A stretch of 64,000 bases of DNA, taken from CAZLDI01 sp964558415 (GTDB taxonomy: Bacteria > Chloroflexota > Dehalococcoidia > SM23-28-2 > RBG-16-64-32). The notes under the pieces are model-generated. The model searched no databases and had not been told where the DNA came from. It was given only the letters and a program-made list of their open reading frames with translations. Of the stretch, positions 42,747-52,166 are shown in pieces. The stretch is from positions 102,697 to 166,696 of the forward strand of contig CAZLDI010000005.1 of NCBI GenBank assembly GCA_964558415.1, written 5' to 3'. A program made the translations under genes and the position numbers. The number at the start of each line of letters is the position of its first letter. Position 1 is the stretch's first letter.

Positions 42747-43286
42747 ATGTTCACGGATGTTGACACCTTCCTGCGCTACTTTGACGGCGCGCATCGTCGC
42801 TCTGTTCGCGACATCTCCGCGCTCCCTTTAGCCGCGGAATCGTTCCGGCCGCACACCGGCGAGGGAGAGGGCGCCTGGTCCATCGGCGAGATCGTCCGTC
42901 ACATGGCGGGCTCGCGTCTCTACTTCGCGAGTGCCTATCGCGGTGAGGGCTGGGTCTTCGATTTTCCGCTCGCAACCTGCGAATCGCAGCCCGAGTGGGT
43001 TCCGTGCCTGGAAGAGGCTGAGGCAGAGTTCCGCCGCCGGCTGGAGGACACGCCCGCCGAGTGGCTGACCCGGAAGGTTCAGATGATCGATACCGACGGC
43101 GCGCTGTCCGGCTGGCGCATCCTGATGATGTGCCTGGAGCACGAGGTGCACCACCGCTCCCAGATCGAGACCTACGCCGGCCTGGAAGGCTGGCCCGTCA
43201 TGAACATCTACGGCCGTTCCGCGGAGCAGGTGGGCGCCCAGCGCGACCGCCAGAAGCGGCTGCACGAGACCGCTGACCCGGCGTAG
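42747..43286 (+). CDS. DinB-family protein
   Basis: Predicted 179 residues. DinB four-helix bundle with possible metal ligands His in GEIVRHMAGSRL and the last pair in LEHEVHHRSQIETYAGL. Third DinB-type protein of the window and unlike the two at 22475 and 22983 outside the fold. Function unknown; such proteins are putative thiol-dependent transferases or nucleases. Confidence 0.82.
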   Translation: MFTDVDTFLRYFDGAHRRSVRDISALPLAAESFRPHTGEGEGAWSIGEIVRHMAGSRLYFASAYRGEGWVFDFPLATCESQPEWVPCLEEAEAEFRRRLEDTPAEWLTRKVQMIDTDGALSGWRILMMCLEHEVHHRSQIETYAGLEGWPVMNIYGRSAEQVGAQRDRQKRLHETADPA

Positions 43287-43363
43287 ACGGGCCAACTCCT
43301 CCGCGCTCGGGATTATCTCCTCGTATCACAATCGCTCGTGCCCGCGTCTACAATGGTAGTGAA

Positions 43364-44809
43364 ATGCCTATGACCAGCCCCACAGAGATCAAGTCCATTG
43401 ACCGCAAAGCGCGGCTAAAAATACCGCATCAGAAGATCCCGAAGCAGGACCCGACGGCGCGCGTGCGTAACTGGCTGGAGGTCTACGAAGGTTACGACCT
43501 CGAGTCGGCCAAGATCGAGGCCTTGCGCTGCATCCAGTGCCCGGCTGCCCCGTGCCAGGTCGCCTGCCCGCTGCACAACGACATCCCCGGCGCATTCCTG
43601 AAGCTCGAGGACGGCGACGTCCACGGCGCTGCCGATGTCTTCCGTGCCACCAACCCTGCGCCCGACATGTGCGGACGCCTCTGCCCGCAGGAGAGCCTCT
43701 GCGAGGGTCATTGCGTCGTCGGCAAGAAGGCCATACCAGTCGCCATCGGCAGGCTCGAGGCGTTCATCGCCGACTACGAGCGCGATCATGGCGGCAGGGC
43801 GCTCCCCGCCATTGCCCCGCCATCCGGGAAGCTCGTCGCGGTCGTGGGCTCCGGTCCCGCAGGTCTGGCGGTTGCTGAGGAGTTGGCTGTCGCTGGACAC
43901 GGCGTGAAAGTCTTCGAGTCGTGGCCCAGGCCCGGTGGCGTGCTCCGTTACGGCATCCCGAACTTCAAGATGGACAAGCGCCACGTCGATGACCAAGTCG
44001 CCTACCTGCACGAGCTGGGCGTCCAGTTCCAGTACAACGTCCGTGTCGGATACGACATAACGGTTAATGAACTGTTCGCTCAGGGCTACGACGCCATTTT
44101 CCTTGGGCACGGCGCCGGCCAGGGCAACAAGCTGGGCGTCCCCAGCGAAGACCTCGCGGGCGTCTATATGGCGACCGACTTTCTCGTGCGCGCCAACCTT
44201 TCGCCGGATGAGCTGCCTGCCCACATGCGCGAGCCGATCGACGCTGGCCGTCGCGTCGTCGTCATCGGCGGCGGCGACACCTCGATGGACTGCGTGCGCT
44301 CGGCCGTGCGTATGGGCGCAGAGCAGGTGTCATGCGTTTATCGCCGCACGGAGGCTGAGATGCTGGGGCGCGAGGAAGAGCGCCGCCACGCGAAGGAAGA
44401 AGGCGTTGCCTTCACGTTTCAGGCGGTGCCCGTCCGCTTCGTCTCAACCGAGGACCGCTCGCGCGTCGCCGCGGCCCGCTTCCAGAAGATCGACCTCGGC
44501 GAGCCCGACGAGAGCGGCCGCCGCAGGCCCGTCCCCGTCATCGGCTCCGAATTCGAGATCGAGGCCGACACCGTCGTCATCGCGATCGGCTACAAGGTCG
44601 AGAAGCTGCTCTACCAGACCACGCCCGGGCTGCAGGCGGAAGAGTGGGGGACAGTGAAGGCTGCTGTTGACGGCGCCACGTCGCGCGAGGGCGTCTTCGC
44701 CGCCGGAGACAACGTGCGCGGTGCGGACCTCGTCGTCACCGCCCTGGCGGACGCCAAACGCACGGCTGCGGCGATCGACGAGTATCTGCGCTCGAAGAAC
44801 GATCGCTAG
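43364..44809 (+). CDS. GltD-like NAD(P)H oxidoreductase with Fe-S N-terminal domain
   Basis: Predicted 481 residues. N-terminal Cys-rich 4Fe-4S domain (ALRCIQCPAAPCQVACPLH, MCGRLCPQESLCEGHC). Two Rossmann motifs: VAVVGSGPAGLAVAEELA (FAD) and VVVIGGGDTSMDC (NADPH). It is a paralogue of the GOGAT small subunit but stands alone, as in NfnB, SudA and dihydropyrimidine-type oxidoreductases. The partner and substrate are unknown. The true gltD is at 54151. Confidence 0.85.
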   Translation: MPMTSPTEIKSIDRKARLKIPHQKIPKQDPTARVRNWLEVYEGYDLESAKIEALRCIQCPAAPCQVACPLHNDIPGAFLKLEDGDVHGAADVFRATNPAPDMCGRLCPQESLCEGHCVVGKKAIPVAIGRLEAFIADYERDHGGRALPAIAPPSGKLVAVVGSGPAGLAVAEELAVAGHGVKVFESWPRPGGVLRYGIPNFKMDKRHVDDQVAYLHELGVQFQYNVRVGYDITVNELFAQGYDAIFLGHGAGQGNKLGVPSEDLAGVYMATDFLVRANLSPDELPAHMREPIDAGRRVVVIGGGDTSMDCVRSAVRMGAEQVSCVYRRTEAEMLGREEERRHAKEEGVAFTFQAVPVRFVSTEDRSRVAAARFQKIDLGEPDESGRRRPVPVIGSEFEIEADTVVIAIGYKVEKLLYQTTPGLQAEEWGTVKAAVDGATSREGVFAAGDNVRGADLVVTALADAKRTAAAIDEYLRSKNDR

Positions 44810-44832
44810 CCCGCTGTTATACTAGGAGAGCG

Positions 44833-45189
44833 ATGGGCACCTTCAGCGTGCGCATAGAGGTGGGCGATCAGGACGGACGGCGGACCGAAGCTCTGGAAGC
44901 GCTGGTTGACACCGGCGCTACCAACACCGTTCTGCTGGCCGCGTTGCTTCGTAAACTCGGCATAGAGCCCCACACCCGATCGACCTTCCAGTTTGCGGAC
45001 GGAAGTCAATTGGAACTCGACGTTGGCCGCGCGTGGGTGCGAGTTGACGGTCAGAGGGAGTTCACGCAGGTTGTCTTCGGCGCCGAGGGTACTGATCCGA
45101 TACTGGGCGCCATTACCCTTGAAGAGATGGGTCTGGCGGTCGATCCCGTCGCCCGGCGCCTGGTTCCGGTCACCAAGCTGCTAATGTAG
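44833..45189 (+). CDS. Retropepsin-like aspartyl protease domain protein (clan AA)
   Basis: Predicted 118 residues. Single-domain retropepsin pattern: the catalytic-type ALVDTGATNTVLLAALLRKLG (about 28-48), then FADGSQLELDVGRAWV and DPILGAITLEEMGLAVD. Such proteins dimerise to build the active site. A homologue lies on the opposite strand at 47306-47677, with TldE between. Proteolysis is inferred, not shown. Confidence 0.75.
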   Translation: MGTFSVRIEVGDQDGRRTEALEALVDTGATNTVLLAALLRKLGIEPHTRSTFQFADGSQLELDVGRAWVRVDGQREFTQVVFGAEGTDPILGAITLEEMGLAVDPVARRLVPVTKLLM

Positions 45190-45204
45190 CAGCCGCGCGA
45201 CGCT

Positions 45205-45675
45205 TCACTCCTCCACAAACCGGTTCGCGTACGTCACCGCCCCCGCGTCGTCCACAAACCCCACTGCAACCCCTGATCTCCTTGGCGTATCGGCCGCTGG
45301 TGAGGGTGAAGCGCCGCCGTAGTCGTAGAACTCCCCGTGCACCTCGATGTACCAGCCCTCAAGTTCGGGGAACGGCCCCAGCCCGGGGATCGTCGCGTAC
45401 AGTGGCAGTCCGAACCCCTGCGCCTTCTCCAGCGCGTCCGGATAGAGCAGCCGTTCCGCCGTGACGTCCAGATCATCTCCCCGCCCAAACAGCCCGTCAC
45501 GCGCGACCTCCGTATAGAACACGTTCAGCGCATCATCCTCGCTGATCTCGCGCGACGCCTCCGGCGTGCCGCTCTCAGCCGCCGAATCCCCGTCGTCGTC
45601 GCTGCACGCCGCCCACAGGCCGCCGAGTACGGCCAGGGCCACGACAACCGCCGCCGCGAGAACCCGGCTATCCAT
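45205..45675 (-). CDS. Lipoprotein of unknown function
   Basis: Predicted 156 residues from ATG 45675; an upstream frame to 45729 is the heptamer repeat. Lipobox LGGLWAAC, then an acidic stretch (SDDDGDSAAES) and a C-terminal domain of alpha/beta character with LYPDALEKAQGFGLPLYATIPG and an aromatic EGWYIEVHGEFYDYGG. No recognised family. Confidence 0.6.
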   Translation of the reverse strand: MDSRVLAAAVVVALAVLGGLWAACSDDDGDSAAESGTPEASREISEDDALNVFYTEVARDGLFGRGDDLDVTAERLLYPDALEKAQGFGLPLYATIPGLGPFPELEGWYIEVHGEFYDYGGASPSPAADTPRRSGVAVGFVDDAGAVTYANRFVEE

Positions 45676-45695
45676 TCCCGCCTCTCCTCCCCGTC

Positions 45696-45725
45696 CCCTG
45701 CTCCCTGCTCCCTGTTCCTTGCTCC
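45696..45725. repeat. Heptamer tandem repeat between tldE and the lipoprotein gene
   Basis: Four near-identical 7-bp units (CCCTGCT, CCCTGCT, CCCTGTT, CCTTGCT) occupy the short gap directly after the tldE stop. Slippage here would change gap length but not protein sequence. Confidence 0.6.
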
Positions 45726-47279
45726 TCACACCGTCTCCATGTACTCGCCGATCGCGTCCAGGTGCACCTTCTCGACCGCGATCTCCGGCGCGTAGACGAT
45801 CTCGTCCGCCGCCCAGACGAGCACCGGCTTGCCGTCCTTCGATACGCCGATCACGCCGTTCAGGACGTTGTGAATGTTCTCGTTGATGCGCAGCGTGTTC
45901 GGCCGCACCGGCTCCGCCAGCTTGCCGTCCTTAATCACGTACGAGTCCGCCACCACTGTGCCGGTGAAGTCTCCCGCCCGCAGGCCGTTCACCGGGTACG
46001 TGTACCAGATTCGCCCGATGTAGATGCCGTTGCCCACCAGCTTGCAGATCGCCTCCGTCGAGCCGACCTCGCCCGGCACCACGACGTTCGTCGGGTGGAT
46101 GCCCGGCTGAGCGTCGAAGTGACGCCCGCCGCCGCGCGCGAAGCGGAAGCCGTTCCGAGGCACGAACGCCGGCGCCCAGTCCTTCGGGTCAACGCCCAAC
46201 TTCTCCTTCGCGTTCTCATCGCGCTGCAGCCGCTGTGATTCGTAGTAGTTGGAGAGCAACCCCACCAATTGCCCGTCCTTGATCAGGTCGGTCCGCCCGG
46301 TCGGCAGCCCCTCGCAGGTGATCCCCTTCGAGCCCACGCGCCCCACCGCCGCCCCGTCGTCGTACAGGCTGAACTTGGGCGAGGCCACCTGCTGTCCCAG
46401 CTTGCCCTGGAACTGCGACCCGGCGGCGTAGAACGTCGCCGTCTGGAGCCCCGGCATCACGATGTAGTGCAGGATCTCCATCACCGCCTCGCGCCCGAAT
46501 ACTACGCGGTAGTCGCCCGTCGGCAACCGCACACCGCCGATGCCCGCGATCGCGTTGTGCGCCGCCTCGCGCCCGGCCTCGTCCGTGAACCCGGCGAGCG
46601 TGGTCGAAGCCGCGTAACCGCTACCCTTCGACTCCTCCCGCTCCACCATCGACGTGATGAACGACATCACCAGCGTCGACTCGTCCGTCTGCACCTCCGG
46701 CATCGCCGACGACGCGACGGCCATTCGCTCCTGCAGGATCGTGACGTCGCCGCCCACGATGATCCCCAGTTCGTGCAGCCGTTCCGGGCTTTCCGCGAGG
46801 CTCATCAGCGTCTCGGACGTCTGAAACACCCGCAGCGCCCCGCTTGTGACGCGCCAGCCGGCGTTCACGAGGTCCGCATCCTTGATTTCCATCAGCTTCG
46901 GGTCGTGGTACGCGGACAGCGTGCGCTTCTCGCCCGTCGGCCGCGCCAGCGTCGTGAACTCCGGGTCGCTGACCGCCCCCTTGCGCGCCTTCTCCAACGC
47001 GTACCGCACCCCGTCCAGCGAGATGTCCGACGTCTCCGACCCAAAGCCGGAACGCCTCGACTCGCCCTCCCCGAACACCGCCTGCACCCCGACGCCGTAG
47101 TTGACAACGGACTTCGGCTCCTCGACACCGTTGCACGGGATGTGAGACGTATAGTTCAGCCGCGTCAGCAGCACCCCGTTGGATGCCACGAACACCTCCG
47201 CCTCCTCGACGCCTTCCTGCGCGCGCAGGAAGGCCAGCCCTTCTTCAGCGGCGTTCTGTAGTTGTGGTAGTGGGATCAC
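45726..47279 (-). CDS. tldE: TldE/PmbA-family protease subunit
   Basis: Predicted 517 residues. TldE-like partner lacking HExxxH: DYRVVFGREAVMEILHYIVMPG, then QVASPKFSLYDDGAAVGRVGSKGITCEGLPTG and a C-terminal GEVGSTEAICKLVGNGIYIGRIWYTYPVN-type region. TldD/TldE process microcin-like peptides and unfolded proteins. Its TldD partner is at 49839-51404 on the same strand, separated by a retropepsin-like gene and an aldolase-SDR gene. Confidence 0.88.
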   Translation of the reverse strand: MIPLPQLQNAAEEGLAFLRAQEGVEEAEVFVASNGVLLTRLNYTSHIPCNGVEEPKSVVNYGVGVQAVFGEGESRRSGFGSETSDISLDGVRYALEKARKGAVSDPEFTTLARPTGEKRTLSAYHDPKLMEIKDADLVNAGWRVTSGALRVFQTSETLMSLAESPERLHELGIIVGGDVTILQERMAVASSAMPEVQTDESTLVMSFITSMVEREESKGSGYAASTTLAGFTDEAGREAAHNAIAGIGGVRLPTGDYRVVFGREAVMEILHYIVMPGLQTATFYAAGSQFQGKLGQQVASPKFSLYDDGAAVGRVGSKGITCEGLPTGRTDLIKDGQLVGLLSNYYESQRLQRDENAKEKLGVDPKDWAPAFVPRNGFRFARGGGRHFDAQPGIHPTNVVVPGEVGSTEAICKLVGNGIYIGRIWYTYPVNGLRAGDFTGTVVADSYVIKDGKLAEPVRPNTLRINENIHNVLNGVIGVSKDGKPVLVWAADEIVYAPEIAVEKVHLDAIGEYMETV

Positions 47280-47305
47280 GGGCGTGCTCCTAACGAGATG
47301 GGTGA

Positions 47306-47677
47306 CTAGCCGGGCCAGTGGCTAACCAGATAGCCGGGCACCTCTACCAATCGTCGGTTGACCGAGTCGGGCGCCAACCGCAGCCCCTCCAGGGTATATG
47401 CGCCCAGAAGAGCCGGCGCATCCTCCTCAGCGAAGATGATAATCGTCGTCACCGGCTTCCCGTTGATCCTGGCCTTCGTCTCACCAATATCGCGCTCAAA
47501 CTTGCTGCCGTCGGCTTGAATGAAGGTCAGCCGGTCATAAGGAGTTACGCCGAGACTGCGCAGTAATGAGCCCGGCACAGACGTGTACGTGGCGCCCGTA
47601 TCAACCAGCGCCTGAATCTCCTCGTAGCGCCCTCCCTCCGGGTCGCCGATCTCCATCGAAACGTGAAAAGTGCCCAT
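47306..47677 (-). CDS. Retropepsin-like aspartyl protease domain protein (clan AA)
   Basis: Predicted 123 residues from ATG 47677. The same pattern as the protein at 44833: MGTFHVSMEIGDPEGG start, IQALVDTGATYTSVPGSLLRSLG, FIQADGSKFERDIGETKARI and PALLGAYTLEGLRLAPD. The two share the MGTF-V--E-GD N terminus and are paralogues. Lies between tldE and the aldolase-SDR gene. Confidence 0.75.
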   Translation of the reverse strand: MGTFHVSMEIGDPEGGRYEEIQALVDTGATYTSVPGSLLRSLGVTPYDRLTFIQADGSKFERDIGETKARINGKPVTTIIIFAEEDAPALLGAYTLEGLRLAPDSVNRRLVEVPGYLVSHWPG

Positions 47678-47709
47678 CGTTGCTCCATCATAGCGTACGT
47701 TCAGAAATC

Positions 47710-49767
47710 CTACCGCGGAAACCCTTCCACGCCGCCGCCTACCGTGATCACGCACCCCGTCGTGTGCGCCGCGCGGCCCGACGCTAGCCACAACGCCGCC
47801 TCCGCCACCGCTTCCGGCGGCACCGTCGCCTCCCCCAGCACGCTGCGCTCAGCGTACTGGCGTAGCTTCTCCTCCTCCGCCACGCCCTCGCGCTCAGCGC
47901 GCTGCCGTAGCACCTCGCGGAACATCGGCGTGTCGATCGCGTCGGCGTTGATGTAGTTCGCGGTGATGCCGTGCCGCCCCAGCTCGCTCGCCACGTTGCG
48001 GACGTAATGCACGAGCGCCGCTTTCGACGCCCCGTACGCCGCGAACCCCTCGCCCGGCGCGTACGCCGCCTTCGAGGCGTTGTACACCAGCCGCCCCCCG
48101 CATCCCTGCGCGATCATCACGCGCGCGGCCTCGCGGGTGGCGGCGACGGCCCCCTGGTAGTGCACCCGCATCTTCTCCTCAACCTCTTCGTCCGGCATCT
48201 CCACCACCGAATGATACTTTGGCCCGACGCCCGGCGAATAGAACAGCACATCTATCCCGCCGAAATGCAGTGCCGCCTCGCCGAATCCTGCTGCGATCCC
48301 GCCGCGGTCCGATACGTCCATCGCGACCGCGAACGCCCGGTCCGGCTGAGTGCCGTTGATCTCGCCGGCCAGCGCCTCCACCCCAGTCGAGTCTAGGTCC
48401 GCAAGCACAACGTGCGCCCCCTCCGCCGCGAACCGCAGCGCCGTCGCCCGCCCGATCCCGCTCGCCGCCCCGATGACAACCGCCACCTTCCCGTCCAGAT
48501 CACGCCGCGACTTCGCCCCTTCCTCGATCTTCCGCCGTTCCAGCGGCCAGTACTCCATCTCGCAGGCCTCCGCCTCGGAGATCGGCTCGAACCGCTCCAC
48601 CGCCTCCGCGCCCGCCATCGCCTGCATCGTCCCGCGATAGCAGTCCGCAGCGATGAGCGCGTTGCGGCGGTCTCTGCCAGCGTAAACGATGCCAACGCCC
48701 GGGATGACGATCGTCTTCAGGGAATCGGGTATCGGTTCGTGGTGGTATCGCTCGGCATACGCGACGTAATCCTGACGAAATCGGCTCATGGCGTCGCGTA
48801 TCGCGTGGACGTGTTCCCCGACGCCGCGCTCGCCCGATTCGAGGTCGACTACGAGCGGCTTCACACCCGCGCGCAGCACGTGCTCCGGCGTCATCACGCC
48901 TCGCGCTGCCACCTCCCCAAACCGCTCGCTCGAGATGGCTTCGAGCGTGTCGGGCGAATCGTCGAAGTGAAGGATGCAGCGGTGCCCGTTTCGCGCGAGC
49001 TCACCACGGGCCGCCGGCAGGACCACAGCCGCGAGGTCGCGCTGTAGGGGCGCATCATGACGCGCCCCCGCGCTCGTACCACCAAACACCCGCTTACCTT
49101 CGGCCCGCTCGGCGACGAAGCCCTCAGCTCGCGTGATGACATCCCGCAGCCTCTCGTAGCAGTCGCGGGCCGTCTCACCCCAGACCGCCAGCCCGTGCTT
49201 CTCCATCACCATCGCCCGCGCGCCCTTCGGGGGTCCGTCCGGATAGCGCTCCGCGAGGCGTTTCGCAAGCGGGAACCCCGGCCGGACGTACTCCAGGAAC
49301 GCCACCTCCGGCCCGAACACGCGGCGGACGTTAGCTTCCGCATTCGGCGTGTCGCTGAGCGAGAGGGTGGCCACATCATGCGTGTGCGCCACGAACCGCG
49401 CGGGCAGCAGCGAGTGCAGCGGCGTCTCCACGCTGGGGATGCGGTCGCGGTTCGGGAACAGCATGCAGGCTCCCATCAGCTCCATCATCTCTTCGTCCGA
49501 CATCGATTCGCGGTCGCGCAGCACCGCCAGCCGTTCACGGTAGAGGTGGGTGAAGCCGGCGGCGCCGATCGTCCGCAGGTCAGTCCCGCTGCCCTTCACA
49601 ACTAATGCCGGCGCCTCGCGGCCGAACAGGTCAGCCTCGTTGACCTTGACCGACGTATTCCCACCACCCGGCTGGACGAGGGAGAGGTCGCTCCCAATCA
49701 GCTTCGAGAGATAGACGAGCTGCTCGATCTCGCTCGCGCCGCTACCTTCACCCTGCCAGGTGTTCAC
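47710..49767 (-). CDS. Bifunctional class II aldolase / short-chain dehydrogenase
   Basis: Predicted 685 residues from GTG 49767. Residues about 1-400 are a class II (fuculose/rhamnulose-1-phosphate type) aldolase: SLVQPGGGNTSVKV, HSLLPARFVAHTHDVATLSL (zinc His), MVMEKHGLAVWGET. Residues about 425-685 are a Rossmann SDR: VAVVIGAASGIGRATALRFAAEG, and catalytic YGASKAALVHYVRN. Known fusions act on rhamnose or related deoxysugars: aldol cleavage plus lactaldehyde oxidation. Exact sugar unknown. The upstream frame reaches 49809, but GTG 49767 gives a normal N terminus. Confidence 0.88.
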   Translation of the reverse strand: MNTWQGEGSGASEIEQLVYLSKLIGSDLSLVQPGGGNTSVKVNEADLFGREAPALVVKGSGTDLRTIGAAGFTHLYRERLAVLRDRESMSDEEMMELMGACMLFPNRDRIPSVETPLHSLLPARFVAHTHDVATLSLSDTPNAEANVRRVFGPEVAFLEYVRPGFPLAKRLAERYPDGPPKGARAMVMEKHGLAVWGETARDCYERLRDVITRAEGFVAERAEGKRVFGGTSAGARHDAPLQRDLAAVVLPAARGELARNGHRCILHFDDSPDTLEAISSERFGEVAARGVMTPEHVLRAGVKPLVVDLESGERGVGEHVHAIRDAMSRFRQDYVAYAERYHHEPIPDSLKTIVIPGVGIVYAGRDRRNALIAADCYRGTMQAMAGAEAVERFEPISEAEACEMEYWPLERRKIEEGAKSRRDLDGKVAVVIGAASGIGRATALRFAAEGAHVVLADLDSTGVEALAGEINGTQPDRAFAVAMDVSDRGGIAAGFGEAALHFGGIDVLFYSPGVGPKYHSVVEMPDEEVEEKMRVHYQGAVAATREAARVMIAQGCGGRLVYNASKAAYAPGEGFAAYGASKAALVHYVRNVASELGRHGITANYINADAIDTPMFREVLRQRAEREGVAEEEKLRQYAERSVLGEATVPPEAVAEAALWLASGRAAHTTGCVITVGGGVEGFPR

Positions 49768-49838
49768 GCAGGGCCGTGGTGAACGCAGAGGGGTCGGGAC
49801 CCTCTCCAAGTCTCTGTGATCATCTGTGTCCTCTGTGG

Positions 49839-51404
49839 CTATCTCCCGGTCAAACGAGCGCGCGACCTCATCGTCGGTCCGCCGTTGGACATGCGCTTTG
49901 TCTGCATCGGCTGGCCCTTCCCGCAGTTCGGGATCGCGAACAGACGGAAGTCCTCACCGACAGCGTCCACGTTCATGAAGAAGTCCCGCGTGTCGCTCAT
50001 CAGCCCGCCGTCGCGGAACATCTCGCCGATCTCGCCGTTCTTGATCTCGTATACCCGCATCGCCGTGATCCGGAAGTTCTCCCGCGACTCCGCGATCGAG
50101 GGGATCCGGTGCCCGACGACGTAATAGCCGTCCTCGACCTCGCGGATGATCTCGTGGGGGTCTCGCTCCCCCGGCGCGATGGCGGTGTTCGACATCCGGA
50201 TCAGCGGCACGAGCGACGCGTCGGTCGCTTTGTAGTGTCCGTTCGGCTCCGCGCCGACGATCGCCGCGGTCTGGCGGCTGTTCGAGAAGCCGTTGAAGAT
50301 GCCCTTGTCGAAGTGATAGATGCGTCGCGCGGGCGTCCCTTCGTCGTCGTACATGTAGTGCCCAAACCCGTCGATCGTCGGGTCGCTGAACGTCGTCACA
50401 AGGTCCGATCCCACGCGCTTCCCGATCTGGTTGTCCTTCGTGCTGCGCAGGAACCACGAGCGCCCAGCGTAACCTGTCTCGAACTTCAGCGCGCGGTCCA
50501 GCTCCGTCGGGTGGCCTACCACCTCGTGACAGAGCAGCGCATTGTAGTGCGGGTCGGTCACGACTACCACGTCCTTCTCTGTCGGTTTCAAGGGCTTGCA
50601 CGCGGCTAGGGCCACCGTGTCGCGCGCCAGCTCCAACGAGAAATCCATCAAGTGCGGGAACTGAATGAACTCCTCCTCGATGCCGTGCGTAATCAGCTCC
50701 CAGCCTCGCTGGTGGCCCGTGAAGTCGTATAACTCTTGCGCCCCCTCAGGCCCCTGCGCTACGACAAAACACGTCCCCTGACTGATCGCCGATGTCTGCT
50801 GGATGTTCGCCCCCTCCGAGCTGACGAAAAGCTGTCGCTCCAGCTGCGTGTAGGCCGAGATGTAGTTGAAGACCACACCCGCATCGACCCCTTGCACGCG
50901 CTGCGACACGTCGCGGATGTAGTGAACGGCGTCCTCCAGCGGCAGCTCACGCGGGTCCGTCTCGTACGTCGCGTCAACGGTGTCCTGGCGTACGTCGATC
51001 GGCGCGAGCTCTGTGTCCCGCAAAGCGTCGCCCAGCGAGCCAAAGCGGGAGCGCGTGCCGTCCTTCGCCACTGCGTTAGCGACCGCGCGGTCGTACGCGC
51101 GGTCAAGCCCCTCTCGCAGCCGCTCGTTCAGTCGCGGCAGGTCTGCGGTGCCAACGATCTCGCCGACGTAGCCCGGGGCGACAACGCGTTCTCCACCGAG
51201 CACGCGGACCCCGAAGGCAAAGCCGTAGTCTTCGCCGCTGAATTTGTCCATCCCGTTCTCGGCAACGGCCACCTTCCCCTCGCTGATCTCCACGCGCACG
51301 TCCGCATAGCGGCAGAACCGCTTGCTCTTCGCGTAGGCTGACACGAGGTCGAAGACCGCGTCGCGGATCTGCGGGATAACGTCGATGCTGACCTTCTCGG
51401 GCAC
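49839..51404 (-). CDS. tldD: TldD-family metalloprotease subunit
   Basis: Predicted 521 residues. Zinc motif in LLCHEVVGHPTELDRALKFE (HExxxH, about 297-302), with the flanking FETGYAGRSWFL and GTPARRIYHFDKGIFNGFSNSRQTAA. The C terminus (FFMNVDAVGEDFRLFAIPNCGKGQPMQTKRMSNGGPTMRSRARLTGR region) is characteristic of TldD. Pairs with the TldE at 45726. Confidence 0.92.
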   Translation of the reverse strand: MPEKVSIDVIPQIRDAVFDLVSAYAKSKRFCRYADVRVEISEGKVAVAENGMDKFSGEDYGFAFGVRVLGGERVVAPGYVGEIVGTADLPRLNERLREGLDRAYDRAVANAVAKDGTRSRFGSLGDALRDTELAPIDVRQDTVDATYETDPRELPLEDAVHYIRDVSQRVQGVDAGVVFNYISAYTQLERQLFVSSEGANIQQTSAISQGTCFVVAQGPEGAQELYDFTGHQRGWELITHGIEEEFIQFPHLMDFSLELARDTVALAACKPLKPTEKDVVVVTDPHYNALLCHEVVGHPTELDRALKFETGYAGRSWFLRSTKDNQIGKRVGSDLVTTFSDPTIDGFGHYMYDDEGTPARRIYHFDKGIFNGFSNSRQTAAIVGAEPNGHYKATDASLVPLIRMSNTAIAPGERDPHEIIREVEDGYYVVGHRIPSIAESRENFRITAMRVYEIKNGEIGEMFRDGGLMSDTRDFFMNVDAVGEDFRLFAIPNCGKGQPMQTKRMSNGGPTMRSRARLTGR

Positions 51405-51476
51405 GTGAATCCTCCGGGTGCGTCGCTCTCAGGCTAAGCCGGATTGTACGTGGGACGGTGCGAGGGGGGCAAACGG

Positions 51477-51932
51477 CTAGCCGGCCACGCCCGTAAGAGT
51501 GTGCTCCCATTCAGCGACGCGGGCGGGGTCCAGCCGTTCGATCCCCTCGATCTGATCGAAGCCGGAATCTGCTGTGACTATGAAACTCGATCCTGAGCGC
51601 AGCATAACCGCCGCGTGAATGAGGTCTCGGGCTGATAAGCCGGCGTACTGGTCGGCAAGGTTGCCGGCTTTCTCAACGTCTTCACTTAGGATCGGCTCTA
51701 TGCGCCCATCCATGAGGATCAAAAATCCCATGAAGTAAGGTCGAGCTGCACGCCACTGATTAAGTGTGATGGAGCGGTGCAGCAGTTCTTGCAGCACCTC
51801 CGCGTCTGTGAAGAAGCGGCTCGGATAATCCGCTGCGAGGTCTAGGACCCGCAAGCATGGGCCTCGAAACGCGTGCTCGCGGCCCATCGCGTAGATCGGA
51901 ATATTAGCGTCGATAAGGATCGGGGATGTCAT
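51477..51932 (-). CDS. PIN-domain ribonuclease toxin
   Basis: Predicted 151 residues. PIN-domain metal ligands: Asp in ILIDANIPIYAMG, Glu in AEVLQELLHRS, Asp in GLSARDLIHAAVM, Asp in IVTADSGFDQIEG. Overlaps the antitoxin gene by 29 bases, in the same direction. Confidence 0.85.
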   Translation of the reverse strand: MTSPILIDANIPIYAMGREHAFRGPCLRVLDLAADYPSRFFTDAEVLQELLHRSITLNQWRAARPYFMGFLILMDGRIEPILSEDVEKAGNLADQYAGLSARDLIHAAVMLRSGSSFIVTADSGFDQIEGIERLDPARVAEWEHTLTGVAG

Positions 51933-52164
51933 GCGTCGACGCTAATTGGCGGCTCAACTCCTCGGGATCTGGCACGTCCTCCAAATTTGCTTCCGCGATC
52001 AGACGAACAGCCTCTTTGCGGCGTTCTTTCATCCAGTCCTCGTACCCAAGATCCAGGAGACGCCGTAATGCACCAGCGATGGATCCGCCTTCCCGCTCGA
52101 CTACGCGTTCCAGCTTCTCCCGCCGTTCGGGATCGAGTCTTATCTCCAGTCGCTCAGTAACCAT
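51904..52164 (-). CDS. Ribbon-helix-helix-like antitoxin
   Basis: Predicted 86 residues from ATG 52164. Short N-terminal strand (TERLEIRLDPERREKLERVVEREGG) followed by helices, the layout of an RHH DNA-binding domain. The C-terminal part (LASTHDIPDPYRR) likely covers the toxin active site. It has an unusually rich operator array upstream (52167-52240). Confidence 0.78.
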   Translation of the reverse strand: MVTERLEIRLDPERREKLERVVEREGGSIAGALRRLLDLGYEDWMKERRKEAVRLIAEANLEDVPDPEELSRQLASTHDIPDPYRR

Positions 52165-52166
52165 GT

